From Zafaria ginkgonis (lineage in GTDB: Bacteria; Actinomycetota; Actinomycetes; Actinomycetales; Micrococcaceae), in assembly GCF_039540195.1 (NCBI RefSeq), contig NZ_BAABEO010000020.1:124001-188000 (forward strand): a stretch of DNA of 64,000 nt, in the 5' to 3' direction. The notes under the pieces are model-generated. The model was not told where the DNA came from. It did not search any database and worked only from the letters and a program-made list of their open reading frames with translations. The translations under genes were made by a program, and so were the position numbers. Position 1 is the stretch's first letter, and each line of letters starts with the position of its first letter. Of the stretch, positions 34,671 through 43,150 are shown one piece after another.

Positions 34671-34874
34671 ATGGCAACCGGTACCGTTAAGTGGTTCAAC
34701 GCCGAAAAGGGCTTCGGCTTCATCGCTCCGGACGACAACTCCGACGACGTCTTCGCCCACTACTCCGCGATCCAGTCCAAGGGCTTCCGCGCTCTTGAAG
34801 AGGGCCAGCGCGTCGAGTTCGAGGTTTCCCAGGGCCAGAAGGGCCTGCAGGCCACGGACATCCGCCCGCTGTAA
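34671..34874 (+). CDS. cspA: Cold-shock protein (CspA family)
   Basis: 67 residues, full family length. The RNP1 motif KGFGFI and RNP2 motif VFAHYSAI are present in MATGTVKWFNAEKGFGFIAPDD and following residues. It is a small beta-barrel single-strand RNA/DNA chaperone of the cytosol. Start ATG at 34671. An in-frame upstream ATG at 34605 lies in the leader and would add an uncharacteristic N-terminus. It is followed by a strong intrinsic terminator. Confidence 0.96.
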   Translation: MATGTVKWFNAEKGFGFIAPDDNSDDVFAHYSAIQSKGFRALEEGQRVEFEVSQGQKGLQATDIRPL

Positions 34875-34898
34875 CCAGCGCGGAACCACAAGTTCCTC

Positions 34899-34942
34899 AA
34901 GGACGGCGGCAACACCCACCGGGTGTTGCCGCCGTCCTTTTT
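34899..34942 (+). terminator. Intrinsic terminator of the cold-shock gene
   Basis: A perfect stem AAGGACGGCGGCAACACCC / GGGTGTTGCCGCCGTCCTT with a three-base ACC loop, ending in TTTTT. Confidence 0.92.
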
Positions 34943-35055
34943 GGGTTATGGGCCATGAATGCGTGTCCGGCTGGGGCGCCCGGGTGGCTTGTCTACGCGA
35001 GCGGGCCGCAGGGCGCATCCGCGGAAACGGCCCGCCCGCGGCGCACTGGAATCAA

Positions 35056-35090
35056 TTGCAAAGAAACTATTGCAAAGGAATCTTTGCAAT
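35056..35090. promoter_or_regulatory. Operator-like repeats before the ArsR-type gene
   Basis: Three TTGCAAAG copies: direct at 35056-35063 and 35070-35077, inverted at 35082-35089. The last two form a perfect dyad ATTGCAAAG-N4-CTTTGCAAT ending 14 bases before the ATG. This suggests autorepression. Confidence 0.65.
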
Positions 35091-35104
35091 AGTACCGTCG
35101 AGCC

Positions 35105-35713
35105 ATGAGCACCTCCCCCGCCCCCCGCATGCTGGACGTCACCGCCCTCAAGGCGCTCGGGCATCCCTTGCGCGTGCAACTGCTGGATCTCTTGGCCAGC
35201 TACGGAGAACAGACAGCCAGCGGGCTGGCCGCACGCCTGGGAGAATCCAGCGGCTCCACCAGCTACCACCTGCGCCAGCTCGCCAAGCACGGCCTGGTCG
35301 AAGAGGTTGAGGGGCACGGGTCCAAACGCGAACGCTGGTGGCGTCGACCCGCGGGCGGGTTCCAAGTGTCAATGGAGGCCGCCGAGCACAATCCTGCCGC
35401 CAGGATCCTGGTCCATTCGGTGGCGCGGCAGATCGAGCAGCGCCGGGCCGCGGCCCTGGCCGACTTCCTGGACCACGGCATGGAGGCGCTCCCGGAGGAA
35501 TGGCTGGACTCCTCCGTCCTGAACACCATCAACCTGCAACTGGATGCCCAGCAGCTCCAGGACATCTCCGTCCGCACCATGGAGTTCCTGACGAAGATCG
35601 CCGACGAGTACCGGGGCGCTGGCGGAGCGGATGCCCGGCCCATCCAACTGCATTTCAACGCCTTCCCCCTCATCGACCCGGCCGCCGGCCCGACTCCGGA
35701 CTCCGAAAGGTGA
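35105..35713 (+). CDS. ArsR-type winged-helix regulator
   Basis: 202 residues. The N-terminal winged helix is clear (LKALGHPLRVQLLDLLASYGEQTASGLAARLGESSGSTSYHLRQLAKHGLVEEV). The C-terminal about 110 residues are helical without metal-binding cysteine motifs, so it belongs to the larger non-metal HTH_20 group. The next small gene starts six bases after the stop and probably forms an operon with it. Confidence 0.88.
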   Translation: MSTSPAPRMLDVTALKALGHPLRVQLLDLLASYGEQTASGLAARLGESSGSTSYHLRQLAKHGLVEEVEGHGSKRERWWRRPAGGFQVSMEAAEHNPAARILVHSVARQIEQRRAAALADFLDHGMEALPEEWLDSSVLNTINLQLDAQQLQDISVRTMEFLTKIADEYRGAGGADARPIQLHFNAFPLIDPAAGPTPDSER

Positions 35714-35718
35714 ACGCC

Positions 35719-36012
35719 ATGCAACAGAACAGCGCAGCCCTTGCCGCACCACCGTTCCACGTCGGCGGTTCCCGACTCGGCGCCCTGCTGGTTGCCTCCG
35801 GGCACCGCCTCGTGGCCTGGGGCGAGCAGGTCTCGGCCCGCCCACCCCGTCGGCCGCACGCCCGGGCCCGGATGGCGCTGGAGCTGCATGCCGACGCCCG
35901 CCGCGATGCCCAAGCCCTGCTGCAGTCCGGGCTGCCGCCGCTGGGCGGTGCCGCTCAGGCCGCCCGCACCCCCGCACGCTCCGCGGGGACCCAAGGCTCG
36001 CGGATCCGCTGA
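35719..36012 (+). CDS. Small hypothetical protein downstream of the ArsR-type regulator
   Basis: 97 residues, MQQNSAALAAPPFHVGG then LGALLVASGHRLVAWGEQVSARP and a basic, Pro/Ala-rich tail. It has one weakly hydrophobic stretch and no recognised domain. GAAAGG precedes the ATG at 35719 by eight bases, and the ArsR-type gene ends six bases upstream. The spacing supports a real co-transcribed gene and a target of the operator at 35056-35090. Function is unknown. Confidence 0.6.
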   Translation: MQQNSAALAAPPFHVGGSRLGALLVASGHRLVAWGEQVSARPPRRPHARARMALELHADARRDAQALLQSGLPPLGGAAQAARTPARSAGTQGSRIR

Positions 36013-36182
36013 ACGGCCGCGCCCGGCAGCAGCACCAGCGGCCCGTCGGCCGCTGCGTAGAGGCAGAAGTGTGCCAGATCGAACCGCCGTCGTCCGGCCG
36101 GCCAGCACCAGGTCGGTACGCCGCGGAACCGGCGGGGAATGATCCGCCCGGTGTGCGGGTTGGCAGGGAGGTGACCCTTCCT

Positions 36183-37172
36183 TTGTCGATACTCGACCTC
36201 GCCCCGATCCGTCGCGACGGTAACGCCGCCCAGACCTTCGCCGAAAGCGTCGCCCTGGCGCAGGCCGCCGAGGCCGCCGGGTACCGCCGCATCTGGTACG
36301 CCGAGCACCACAACATGCCCGGCATCGCCTCCAGCGCCACCGCGGTGCTGATCGCCCACGTCGCCAACCACACCTCCACCATCCGGCTGGGGTCCGGCGG
36401 CATCATGCTGCCCAACCACTCCCCGCTGGTGATCGCCGAACAGTTCGGCACGCTGGAGACCCTCTTCCCGGGCCGCATCGACCTCGGGCTGGGACGCGCC
36501 CCGGGCAGTGACATGGCCACCTTCCAAGCGCTGCGCCGCGACCCGGCGGCAGCGGATGCGTTCCCGCACGACGTGCTGGAACTGCAGGCCTTCCTCTCCG
36601 ACGAAAGCCGCATCGCCGGCGTGCACGCCTACCCGGGCAAGGGCACCGGCGTTCCCCTGTACGTACTCGGCTCCAGCCTCTTCGGGGCACGCCTGGCAGC
36701 CCAGTTGGGCCTGCCCTACGCGTTCGCTTCCCACTTCGCCCCGGAGGCGCTGCAGCAGGCTGTCGCCCTCTACCGCAAGGAGTTCCGCCCCTCGGAGCAG
36801 CTGGCCGAACCCTACGTGCTGGCCGGCGTCGGCGTCGTGGCCGCCGACAGCAACGCGGACGCCCAGTCCGGCATGGAGCGCGTGCGCCGCGAGCGGGTGC
36901 GCCGGTTCCTGCTGCGCGGCCAGGCCCGCGAGTTCACCGACGACGAGGTCGATGCCATCATCGATGCGGGCTCCGCCGACCAGGTGCTGCGCATGCTCAC
37001 GTACACCGCCGTCGGCACGCCCGAGGCGGTGCGCGAGTACCTCGAGGGGTTCGCCGCGCACGCCGAGGCCGACGAGCTGATCACCGTGCACGCCCTCCCG
37101 GAGGCGGAGGAGCGGCTGCACTCGGTCGAACTGACCGCGCACGCCATGGGCCTGGCCGGCGTCGCCCGGTAG
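36183..37172 (+). CDS. LLM-class flavin-dependent oxidoreductase (luciferase-like, MsnO8 type)
   Basis: 329 residues from the TTG at 36183 (LSILDLAPIR). A GTG twelve bases upstream is possible but sits on top of the GGAGG site. Features are the luciferase-like barrel motifs FAESVALAQAAEAAGYRRIWYAEHHNMPGIASSATAVLIAHVA, IRLGSGGIMLPNHSPLVIAEQFGTLE and LGLGRAPGSD. The family uses FMN for monooxygenation or reduction of varied substrates, and none is indicated here. It is followed by a strong hairpin. Confidence 0.88.
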   Translation: MSILDLAPIRRDGNAAQTFAESVALAQAAEAAGYRRIWYAEHHNMPGIASSATAVLIAHVANHTSTIRLGSGGIMLPNHSPLVIAEQFGTLETLFPGRIDLGLGRAPGSDMATFQALRRDPAAADAFPHDVLELQAFLSDESRIAGVHAYPGKGTGVPLYVLGSSLFGARLAAQLGLPYAFASHFAPEALQQAVALYRKEFRPSEQLAEPYVLAGVGVVAADSNADAQSGMERVRRERVRRFLLRGQAREFTDDEVDAIIDAGSADQVLRMLTYTAVGTPEAVREYLEGFAAHAEADELITVHALPEAEERLHSVELTAHAMGLAGVAR

Positions 37173-37248
37173 GCCCCGCGTACGCCCCGGGCAGCGCAGG
37201 GCTCCCGCCCTCCGGACCCGGGCCCGCGCGGCCGGCGCGCATCCGCTC

Positions 37249-37298
37249 CGAAAGGACCCCTTCTCCGCGGCACTGCCGCCGGAAAAGGGGTCCTTTCG
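37249..37298 (+). terminator. Terminator hairpin after the luciferase-like gene
   Basis: Perfect 14-bp arms CGAAAGGACCCCTT (37249-37262) and AAGGGGTCCTTTCG (37285-37298), with a further internal GCGGC/GCCGC stem. Confidence 0.75.
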
Positions 37299-37383
37299 CG
37301 TCCGCGCGGGCGGCCATAGGCTAGGAGTAGCAACCACGGACGCGGCGGCCCGGGCCGCCCCGGATGGAAGTGGGTGAACCGCC

Positions 37384-37896
37384 ATGGGCGCTGCGTTGCC
37401 GGGCCGCGGGCATCACTCCCCGATCCGCACCGGGCCGCTGCCCCGCACCGGATTCGCCCGCATCCTCAACGCGGACGGACTGCCTGCGGAGCTGCGCGCG
37501 TCCTACTACTGCTGGATCCTCGGCGGGATGCTGGGCCTGCTCGCGGGCTCCATGGGGCTGTTCGCGATGGTCGGGTTCGCCGGCATGCTCGCGGCACTGG
37601 GGGTGGGCGGGCTCGCCGCACCGGGCTTCGCCGCCGCCGCGCTGACGCTGGCGGTCTCCGCGCTGCAGGTGCTGTTCGCCATGGGGCTGAAGGAGCGCTC
37701 CGCGCGGGCCCGCCTGGCCCTGACCGTGCTCGCCGCCGCCACCCTGGGACTGGCCCTGTGGTCCTCCACGGCGCTGTCCGTGGCCATGGCCGTTGGCATG
37801 GCGTCCCCGGCCGCAGGGTGGGCGGGCTTCCTGCTTGCGGCCGCGGCGACCGTCCTGATGTGGTTGGAGAATCCAAGCCGCTGGCTGGGCGGCTGA
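37384..37896 (+). CDS. Hypothetical membrane protein, four hydrophobic segments
   Basis: 170 residues. A 40-residue cytosolic N-terminus (HSPIRTGPLPRTGFARILNADGLPAELRASYY) is followed by four hydrophobic stretches (ILGGMLGLLAGSMGLFAMVGF; APGFAAAALTLAVSALQVLFAMG; ALTVLAAATLGLALW; AGWAGFLLAAAATVLMWL) and ends NPSRWLGG. It is not assigned to a family. The ATG is preceded by GGAAGTGGGTG at some distance, so the start is moderately secure. Confidence 0.7.
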   Translation: MGAALPGRGHHSPIRTGPLPRTGFARILNADGLPAELRASYYCWILGGMLGLLAGSMGLFAMVGFAGMLAALGVGGLAAPGFAAAALTLAVSALQVLFAMGLKERSARARLALTVLAAATLGLALWSSTALSVAMAVGMASPAAGWAGFLLAAAATVLMWLENPSRWLGG

Positions 37897-37960
37897 GCGG
37901 GATCGCGTACGGTGGACCATGTGCCCGGCGGCACCGCCGGCAGACGAAGGAGGAGCCTAA

Positions 37961-38230
37961 ATGAGCGACTACTACGACGAGACCGTCTTTGACGAGGAAC
38001 CGGCGGACGACTTGGACGCCGAGCCCGACGACGGCCGCGACGGGCTTCCCCCGGTCGGCTCCTCCGACTCGCCGGAGACGATGGATGAGATCGACCCGCT
38101 CCACAAGCACAAGTACCTCCTGGACGACGAACTCTCGGCCCCCGAGGACCTGGACGACGACGAGGTGCCCGAGCCCTGGGACAGCACGGACGACGAGCCG
38201 CCCATGAGTCCCGAGGAGATCGGCGAGTAG
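37961..38230 (+). CDS. Small highly acidic hypothetical protein
   Basis: 89 residues, about 40 percent Asp/Glu (YYDETVFDEEPADDLDAEPDD ... ELSAPEDLDDDEVPEPWDS). It has no cysteine and no hydrophobic core segment, so it is probably disordered in isolation. AAGGAGGA lies before the ATG at 37961, an excellent ribosome site that argues for a real gene. No family is recognised. Confidence 0.75.
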   Translation: MSDYYDETVFDEEPADDLDAEPDDGRDGLPPVGSSDSPETMDEIDPLHKHKYLLDDELSAPEDLDDDEVPEPWDSTDDEPPMSPEEIGE

Positions 38231-38260
38231 CCCGCACTCCTGCGTCCGGGGAACCGGGCC

Positions 38261-38350
38261 GGCCGGAAGGTGGGCGGGTCCGAAAGTTGGGCGGGCCGGG
38301 AAGTTTGGCTGGCTCGGAGGCTGGGCTGACCTGAAGATAGGCTGGTCCGG
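38261..38350. repeat. Degenerate 16-18 bp tandem repeats before the LysR-type gene
   Basis: About five units of the type GTCCGAAAGTTGGGCGG: GGCCGGAAGGTGGGCGG, GTCCGAAAGTTGGGCGG, GCCGGGAAGTTTGGCTGG, CTCGGAGGCTGGGCTG, ACCTGAAGATAGGCTGG. They lie 40-130 bases upstream of the LysR-type start. Confidence 0.55.
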
Positions 38351-38389
38351 CGGCACTACGGCCGCGGACGGCACCGGACAGGAGCGGCC

Positions 38390-39301
38390 ATGGTCAACCC
38401 CGTGCACCTGCGCACGCTGCTGGAGGTGGTGCGGCAGGGTTCCTTCGCCGCGGCCGCGGCGCGGCTGGGCTACACCGCCTCCGCGGTGTCCCAGCAGATG
38501 GCCACCCTGGAGCGGGACACGGGGGCCGTGCTGTTCACCCGTTCCGCGCGCAGCATCGTCCCCACCGAGGCTGCCACCACCATGGCTCGCCACGCGCGCC
38601 GGGTGCTGACCGACCTCGATGCCCTGCTCGCCGCGGCCGCGGCCGGCCCCGCCGGACGCCCCCTGCACGAGGTCCGGCTCGGGATCTTCCCCTCGCTGGC
38701 GGCCTTCGCCCTGCCGCGGCTGTTCGCCTCCCCCGGCTGGGACCAGCTGGGCCTGTCGCTGCGGCTGAGCGTGGGCGAGCCCTCCCAAACCGTGCCGGGG
38801 CTGCGGGCCGGGGGCGAACTGGACCTGGCGATCGTGTTCCAGGTCGGCACCGCGGGCCTGGCCTGGCCCGGACACCTGGAACGCCGCTGGCTCGGCGAGG
38901 ACCCCTTCCGCGTGGTCCTGCCGCGGGCGTGGGGCCTGGCCGACGGGTCGGAGGTCAGCGCCGAGCAGCTGGCCGGCATGCCGTGGATCATGCACCACCC
39001 CGGCTCGCCGGACGCCACCGTGATCGCCCGCCTCTTCGCCTCCTGCGGGCTGCACCCGCACGTGGCCGCCTACTGCGACGACTTCAACGCCTCGTTGGGG
39101 CTGGTTCGGGCCGGCCTCGGCGCGGCACTGGTCCCGGACCTGGCCCTGCGGCAGCTTCCTCCGGAGGCAGTCATCGTGGACGTGCCGGAGATCCGTCCGG
39201 TGCGCGGGATCCTGGCGCTGCGCCCCGATGGCGCGCCGAACCCGCAGGTGGACCTGCTGCTCGAACGCCTCTCCGGGATCCTGGACGGCCCAGTGCGCTA
39301 G
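38390..39301 (+). CDS. LysR-family transcriptional regulator
   Basis: 303 residues with the LysR helix-turn-helix at the N-terminus (LRTLLEVVRQGSFAAAAARLGYTASAVSQQMATLERDTGAVLFTR) and a two-subdomain effector-binding region. GGAGCGGCC precedes the ATG. The target is unknown, as its downstream neighbour is convergent and not an obvious metabolic gene. The upstream region carries degenerate tandem repeats. Confidence 0.9.
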   Translation: MVNPVHLRTLLEVVRQGSFAAAAARLGYTASAVSQQMATLERDTGAVLFTRSARSIVPTEAATTMARHARRVLTDLDALLAAAAAGPAGRPLHEVRLGIFPSLAAFALPRLFASPGWDQLGLSLRLSVGEPSQTVPGLRAGGELDLAIVFQVGTAGLAWPGHLERRWLGEDPFRVVLPRAWGLADGSEVSAEQLAGMPWIMHHPGSPDATVIARLFASCGLHPHVAAYCDDFNASLGLVRAGLGAALVPDLALRQLPPEAVIVDVPEIRPVRGILALRPDGAPNPQVDLLLERLSGILDGPVR

Positions 39302-39327
39302 GCAATGCGGGAGGCAGTGCGGAAGGC

Positions 39328-39360
39328 ACGACGACGACGGCGCGCGCCGCCGCCGTCGTG
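39328..39360. terminator. GC-rich hairpin between convergent genes
   Basis: ACGACGGCG and CGCCGTCGT arms around a short GC core, between the LysR-type gene and the leftward SpoIID-like gene. Confidence 0.5.
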
Positions 39361-39453
39361 ACCGGGGCTAAGCCTCCATGGCCGGACCGGAGCATCCGGA
39401 ACCAACCCGGCGGCGTGCGGGCGGGATTTTTCCGAAGGGCCCGGCTGCCCCGG

Positions 39454-42039
39454 CTACTTGTTGCCCTTGGTGGTGACGGAGGACTTGGTGACCGTCGAGG
39501 AGCCGGTGGAGCGGATCCCGGTACTGCCGGCTCCGGTGTTGTAGCTGACCGTGGAACCGGTCAGCTTCACCGTGGCCTGGTAGGCAGCCAGGCCCCCGGT
39601 GTAGCGGCCGCGGGCGTATCCGGCCCACCCGTTGGAGGTCAGGGTGGACTTGGAGATCACCACGTGTTTGGTCCGGGCCACCGCGATGCCCGCCTGGCCG
39701 TTGAGCTTGGCCGTGGTCCCGGTGACCGAGGCGGAGGCGCCGGTGATGCGGATGCCGGCGCCGTGGTTGACCGCCGCGCGGGCGCTGAAGACCTGGCTGT
39801 GCGCTCCCGAGAGCACGATCGCCCCGGTGTCCGTACCGTTCGCGTAGGCCACGACGTTCAGCCGGCCCACGCGGGACCACGTGCCGGCCTTGACGGCGTA
39901 GCTGCGGGCCCCGAGGGTGTAGGAGACCTTGGAGCTGGAGGCCTGCCCCGTCCAGACGGTGCGGTTCTTGTGGTCCACCCAGTACGTGCCGGACTTGACC
40001 TTCGACTTGGAGGAGACCGGCGTCAGGTGGGCCCCGTTGCGGAAGAGCATCTGCGCGGTGTTGCACTTGTAGCCGGACTTGCAGGTGGCGGAGCCGGAGT
40101 CGGACGTCGGGATCCACGTGCTCTTGATCTTGTACAGCTTGCCGGACTTGGTGGTCTTCACGGACACGCTGCCGTCCAGGTGCGTTGCGGTGGACCCGGC
40201 CCCGACCAGGGTCTGCCGGGCCTTGAGCACCACGTTGCCGGTGTTGAAGCGGCCGCTGCCCAAGCAGATCACCGCTCCCTGCGGCTGCTTGTTGACCGCG
40301 TCCTGGATGCTCCGGCCCGCCGAAATCGTGGCGGAGCAGTAGGAGCGGGCCGAGATGCTGCGGCTGGCCGCGGCGGTGCTGGAAGCCGTGAGCTTTTTGA
40401 TCCACGGTGCCTTGGGGTAGTTCCCGCCCGTCCACACCGCCGTGAAGCGGAAGTCGGAGCCGCTGATGGTGGAGGTGGTCCCGTTGGAGGAGGTGGCCGT
40501 CGCGGTCTTGATGGTGGTGTCCGAGTTCTGGGCGTAGCCGATCTTGGCGACGTCGTCGAGGCCGAACGCCTTGGCGGCCTGGGCCTGGGTGATGGACGTG
40601 GTCCAGGAGGCGTTCGGGTTGCCGGCGTCGGCGTGCAGCGACCATTTGTCCGCCTTGCCGACCAGGTAGGCCACGGCCCCTCCCCACACGTCGGCGGAGG
40701 AGCGCGAGTGGCCGCCGTTGGAGGAGGAGTAGTAGGTCTGCGCCAGCGCGCCCTTGTAGGTGACGGCCTTGGCCTGGGTGGGGGTACCGGAGGCGTTGCG
40801 GGTCACGGTGGCGTCCACCGCCGCCTTCCAGCGGTTGCCGTAGTAGGCGTTGGTTCCCTCGGACTCCTTGTTCCAGCCGGTGAACTTCTGGTCGCCGACC
40901 TCGTCCACCACGTTGCAGTCGCAGGAGGAGCGCACGGTTCCCATCTTGCGCAGCGCGTAGGTGCGCCCGGCCATCGCCTGGACCTTGAGGGTTTCCGAGG
41001 GCCAGGACGAGGGCACCTCGGCCAGGCCATAGAGATATTCGTCGTTCAGGCGCAGGACGTTGACCAGGTTGACCTGGCCGTCGACCACCTTGGCCTCGAT
41101 CCGGCCGTGGCGGTATCCGACGGTGCCGGTGCCGTTGTTGGCCTTCGGCACCGAGACGACCGCCTTGCCCGCGGGGTCCCAGGCCCGGGTCCCCTGCCAG
41201 TTGAGGGCGACGGCGCCGATGGCGGTCGCGGTGACGGACCCGTCCTTGACCTCGAGCCCGCCCGAGGCCTTGGAGACCTTCGTGACCGTGTACTTGGCCT
41301 TGCCGCCGGAGACGGAGAAGGACACCTTGGCCCCGGTGGCGGCGGTAATGGTCCGGTCGCCGTCGGTCAGGCGCAGGGATCCCCCGGCGACGGTGGCCGA
41401 GGCGGTGGAGGACTTGAGCAGTTGGACGCGGATGTCGCTGGCGGCGTAGGCGGACCAGTCGGAGACCGTCGCCCCGGTGTAGTAGTACTCGATGATCCCC
41501 TTGGCCGTGTACCCGTTGACCGCCATGGCCCGGGCCCCGTATTGGCTCAGGCCGACGCCGTGGCCCCACCCGGCGCCGGTGACGGTGAAGGAAGCGGGCA
41601 CGGCGTCGTGGTCAAGCCGGTAGGCGGTGCCGTCCGAGCGCACGCCGAGGATGCCGCCGTCGAACTTCTGCCGCACGTCGCTGCCGCTTTTGTACTCCTC
41701 CCCGGTCGGGTACCCCAGGGGGCCGTTCTCCCATCCGGTGTCCGCCCAGGCCTGGGCGATCGCCGTCTTCACGGTGACGGCCTTGCGGGTGTCAGACCAG
41801 AAGACCAGGCCGTAGCGGTAGGAGCGCCAGGAGACGCCGTCCTCCGTCTTGCTGGCCGAGGCGTCGGCCCCGCCGAGCTTCTTCTCCGCCGCGGCCAGAT
41901 AGGCCTTGTTGTCGGTGGCGACGGAGGCCGCCACCGCCGTGGCCGCCGCGGCCGGGGCAACGGGGGCAGCGAGGGCCAGGGCGGGCAGGAGGAGCGCGGC
42001 GGCCAGTGCCGCGACGGCCGTACGGACGGGGATGCGCAT
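39454..42039 (-). CDS. Secreted LGFP - SpoIID/LytB - beta-helix protein
   Basis: 861 residues with a signal peptide (MRIPVRTAVAALAAALLLPALALAAPVAPA). Order: LGFP repeat around residues 76-142 (GWENGPLGYPTGEEYKSG, GGILGVRSDGTAYRL); GWGHGVGLSQYGA at 157-169 and a SpoIID core (LNDEYLYGLAEVPSSWPSETLKVQAMAGRTYAL at about 331-363, with a CDC pair); then from about residue 570 a parallel beta-helix/pectate-lyase-like tail (QGAVICLGSGRFNTGNVVLK ... GAGIRITGASASVTG). SpoIID enzymes are lytic transglycosylases of peptidoglycan, and LGFP binds cell wall. The tail may bind glycan. The start ATG (42037-42039) has GAAAGGTGC upstream. Confidence 0.87.
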   Translation of the reverse strand: MRIPVRTAVAALAAALLLPALALAAPVAPAAAATAVAASVATDNKAYLAAAEKKLGGADASASKTEDGVSWRSYRYGLVFWSDTRKAVTVKTAIAQAWADTGWENGPLGYPTGEEYKSGSDVRQKFDGGILGVRSDGTAYRLDHDAVPASFTVTGAGWGHGVGLSQYGARAMAVNGYTAKGIIEYYYTGATVSDWSAYAASDIRVQLLKSSTASATVAGGSLRLTDGDRTITAATGAKVSFSVSGGKAKYTVTKVSKASGGLEVKDGSVTATAIGAVALNWQGTRAWDPAGKAVVSVPKANNGTGTVGYRHGRIEAKVVDGQVNLVNVLRLNDEYLYGLAEVPSSWPSETLKVQAMAGRTYALRKMGTVRSSCDCNVVDEVGDQKFTGWNKESEGTNAYYGNRWKAAVDATVTRNASGTPTQAKAVTYKGALAQTYYSSSNGGHSRSSADVWGGAVAYLVGKADKWSLHADAGNPNASWTTSITQAQAAKAFGLDDVAKIGYAQNSDTTIKTATATSSNGTTSTISGSDFRFTAVWTGGNYPKAPWIKKLTASSTAAASRSISARSYCSATISAGRSIQDAVNKQPQGAVICLGSGRFNTGNVVLKARQTLVGAGSTATHLDGSVSVKTTKSGKLYKIKSTWIPTSDSGSATCKSGYKCNTAQMLFRNGAHLTPVSSKSKVKSGTYWVDHKNRTVWTGQASSSKVSYTLGARSYAVKAGTWSRVGRLNVVAYANGTDTGAIVLSGAHSQVFSARAAVNHGAGIRITGASASVTGTTAKLNGQAGIAVARTKHVVISKSTLTSNGWAGYARGRYTGGLAAYQATVKLTGSTVSYNTGAGSTGIRSTGSSTVTKSSVTTKGNK

Positions 42040-42210
42040 GCGGGAGCACCTTTCGCCGGGCAATCCCGGGGTCTGCGGTGGGCCGGGCCTAACCCGGCAC
42101 GGACCGGCGGCGGCGCAGCTGTCGGCGTTGCGTCCGGCACCGCCTTACCCTCTCGGCCGCCAGCCCCCGGGCGTAAGCTGCCTTTCCTGTGAGTCCGGGC
42201 GGACGCGGGA

Positions 42211-43047
42211 TCAGCGGCGGGCGCGCAGGGCCGCGGAGATCCGTTCCGCGGCGGCGCTGAGCCTGGGCAGCATCTCCAGGGCCGTGGCGAGCGGCTCCTC
42301 CTGCGTGCCCAGGGAGGGCGCGGGGGTGCTGGTGGAGACGTTCAGGGCGGCCTGCACGGTCCCGTCCGCACCGAAGACCGGCACCGCGATCGAACGCAGC
42401 CCGGTTTCCAGTTCCTGGTCCACGAAGCACCAGCCGCGCCCGCGCACGGCGGCCAGCTCCGCGCGGAGGGATTCCTCCGAGACGATCGTGCTGGGTGTAA
42501 GCGGCACCAGGGGGCGCGCCGCCAGCGCCCGGTCCAGCTCCGCCGGGGCCAGGTGGGCCAGCAGGACCCGTCCCATCGAGGTGGCGTAGGCCGGGAAGCG
42601 GGTGCCCACGGCGATGCCCACACGCATGATGCGCCGGGTGTGCACGCGGGCGATGTAGACGACGTCGGCCCCGTCCAGGATGGAGGCGGAGCAGGACTCG
42701 TTCAGTTCCGCGGAGAGTTCCTCCAGGACCGGTTCGATCAGCTGGGGCAGCGTGTGGCTGGACAGGTAGGAGTAGCCCAGCTGCAGCACCTGGGCGGTGA
42801 GTTCGAAGAGCTTGCCATCGAAGCGCACGTAGCCGAGGTCGGCCAGGGTGTGCAGGAAGCGGCGGGCGGTGGCGCGCGAGAGGCCGGTGCGGCGGGCGAC
42901 GTCGGTGAGCGTCATCGCGGGGTGCTCGGCGTCGAACGCGCGGATCACGTCCAGCCCGCGGGCCAGGGACTGCACGTACTGCGTGCCCGGCGGGCCGCCC
43001 GCGGAGGATTCCTCCGCGCCGGCGGAGTCTCCGGCGTCGTACTCCAT
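42211..43047 (-). CDS. IclR-family regulator (PcaR/PobR-like)
   Basis: 278 residues. It has a winged helix (QSLARGLDVIRAFDAEHPAMTLTDVARRTGLSRATARRFLHTLADLGYVRF) and an IclR effector domain (CSASILDGADVVYIARV, RFPAYATSMGRVLLA, LETGLRSIAVPVFG). This subgroup regulates protocatechuate/beta-ketoadipate genes in many bacteria, and the gene is next to pcaIJF, so it probably controls them. It is separated from pcaJ by a hairpin and so may be transcribed alone. Confidence 0.88.
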   Translation of the reverse strand: MEYDAGDSAGAEESSAGGPPGTQYVQSLARGLDVIRAFDAEHPAMTLTDVARRTGLSRATARRFLHTLADLGYVRFDGKLFELTAQVLQLGYSYLSSHTLPQLIEPVLEELSAELNESCSASILDGADVVYIARVHTRRIMRVGIAVGTRFPAYATSMGRVLLAHLAPAELDRALAARPLVPLTPSTIVSEESLRAELAAVRGRGWCFVDQELETGLRSIAVPVFGADGTVQAALNVSTSTPAPSLGTQEEPLATALEMLPRLSAAAERISAALRARR

Positions 43048-43092
43048 GGGTTCCTCTCGCGGATCAGGTGGGGCTGGACAACCGGACCATCC

Positions 43093-43150
43093 TAGCCGCA
43101 GCGGCCGTGCCCGCCGGATTGGACGGGCACGGCGGGCACGGCAGCGGCTA
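43093..43150. terminator. Hairpin after pcaJ
   Basis: TAGCCGC/GCGGCTA outer arms, with one arm containing the pcaJ stop codon, and CCGTGCCCG/CGGGCACGG inner arms. Confidence 0.55.

Noticed and set aside
38929..42192. Plus-strand frame of more than 1000 codons across the SpoIID-like gene
   Set aside because: Antisense shadow of the secreted protein, low-complexity GVADRL-rich translation, no ribosome site.
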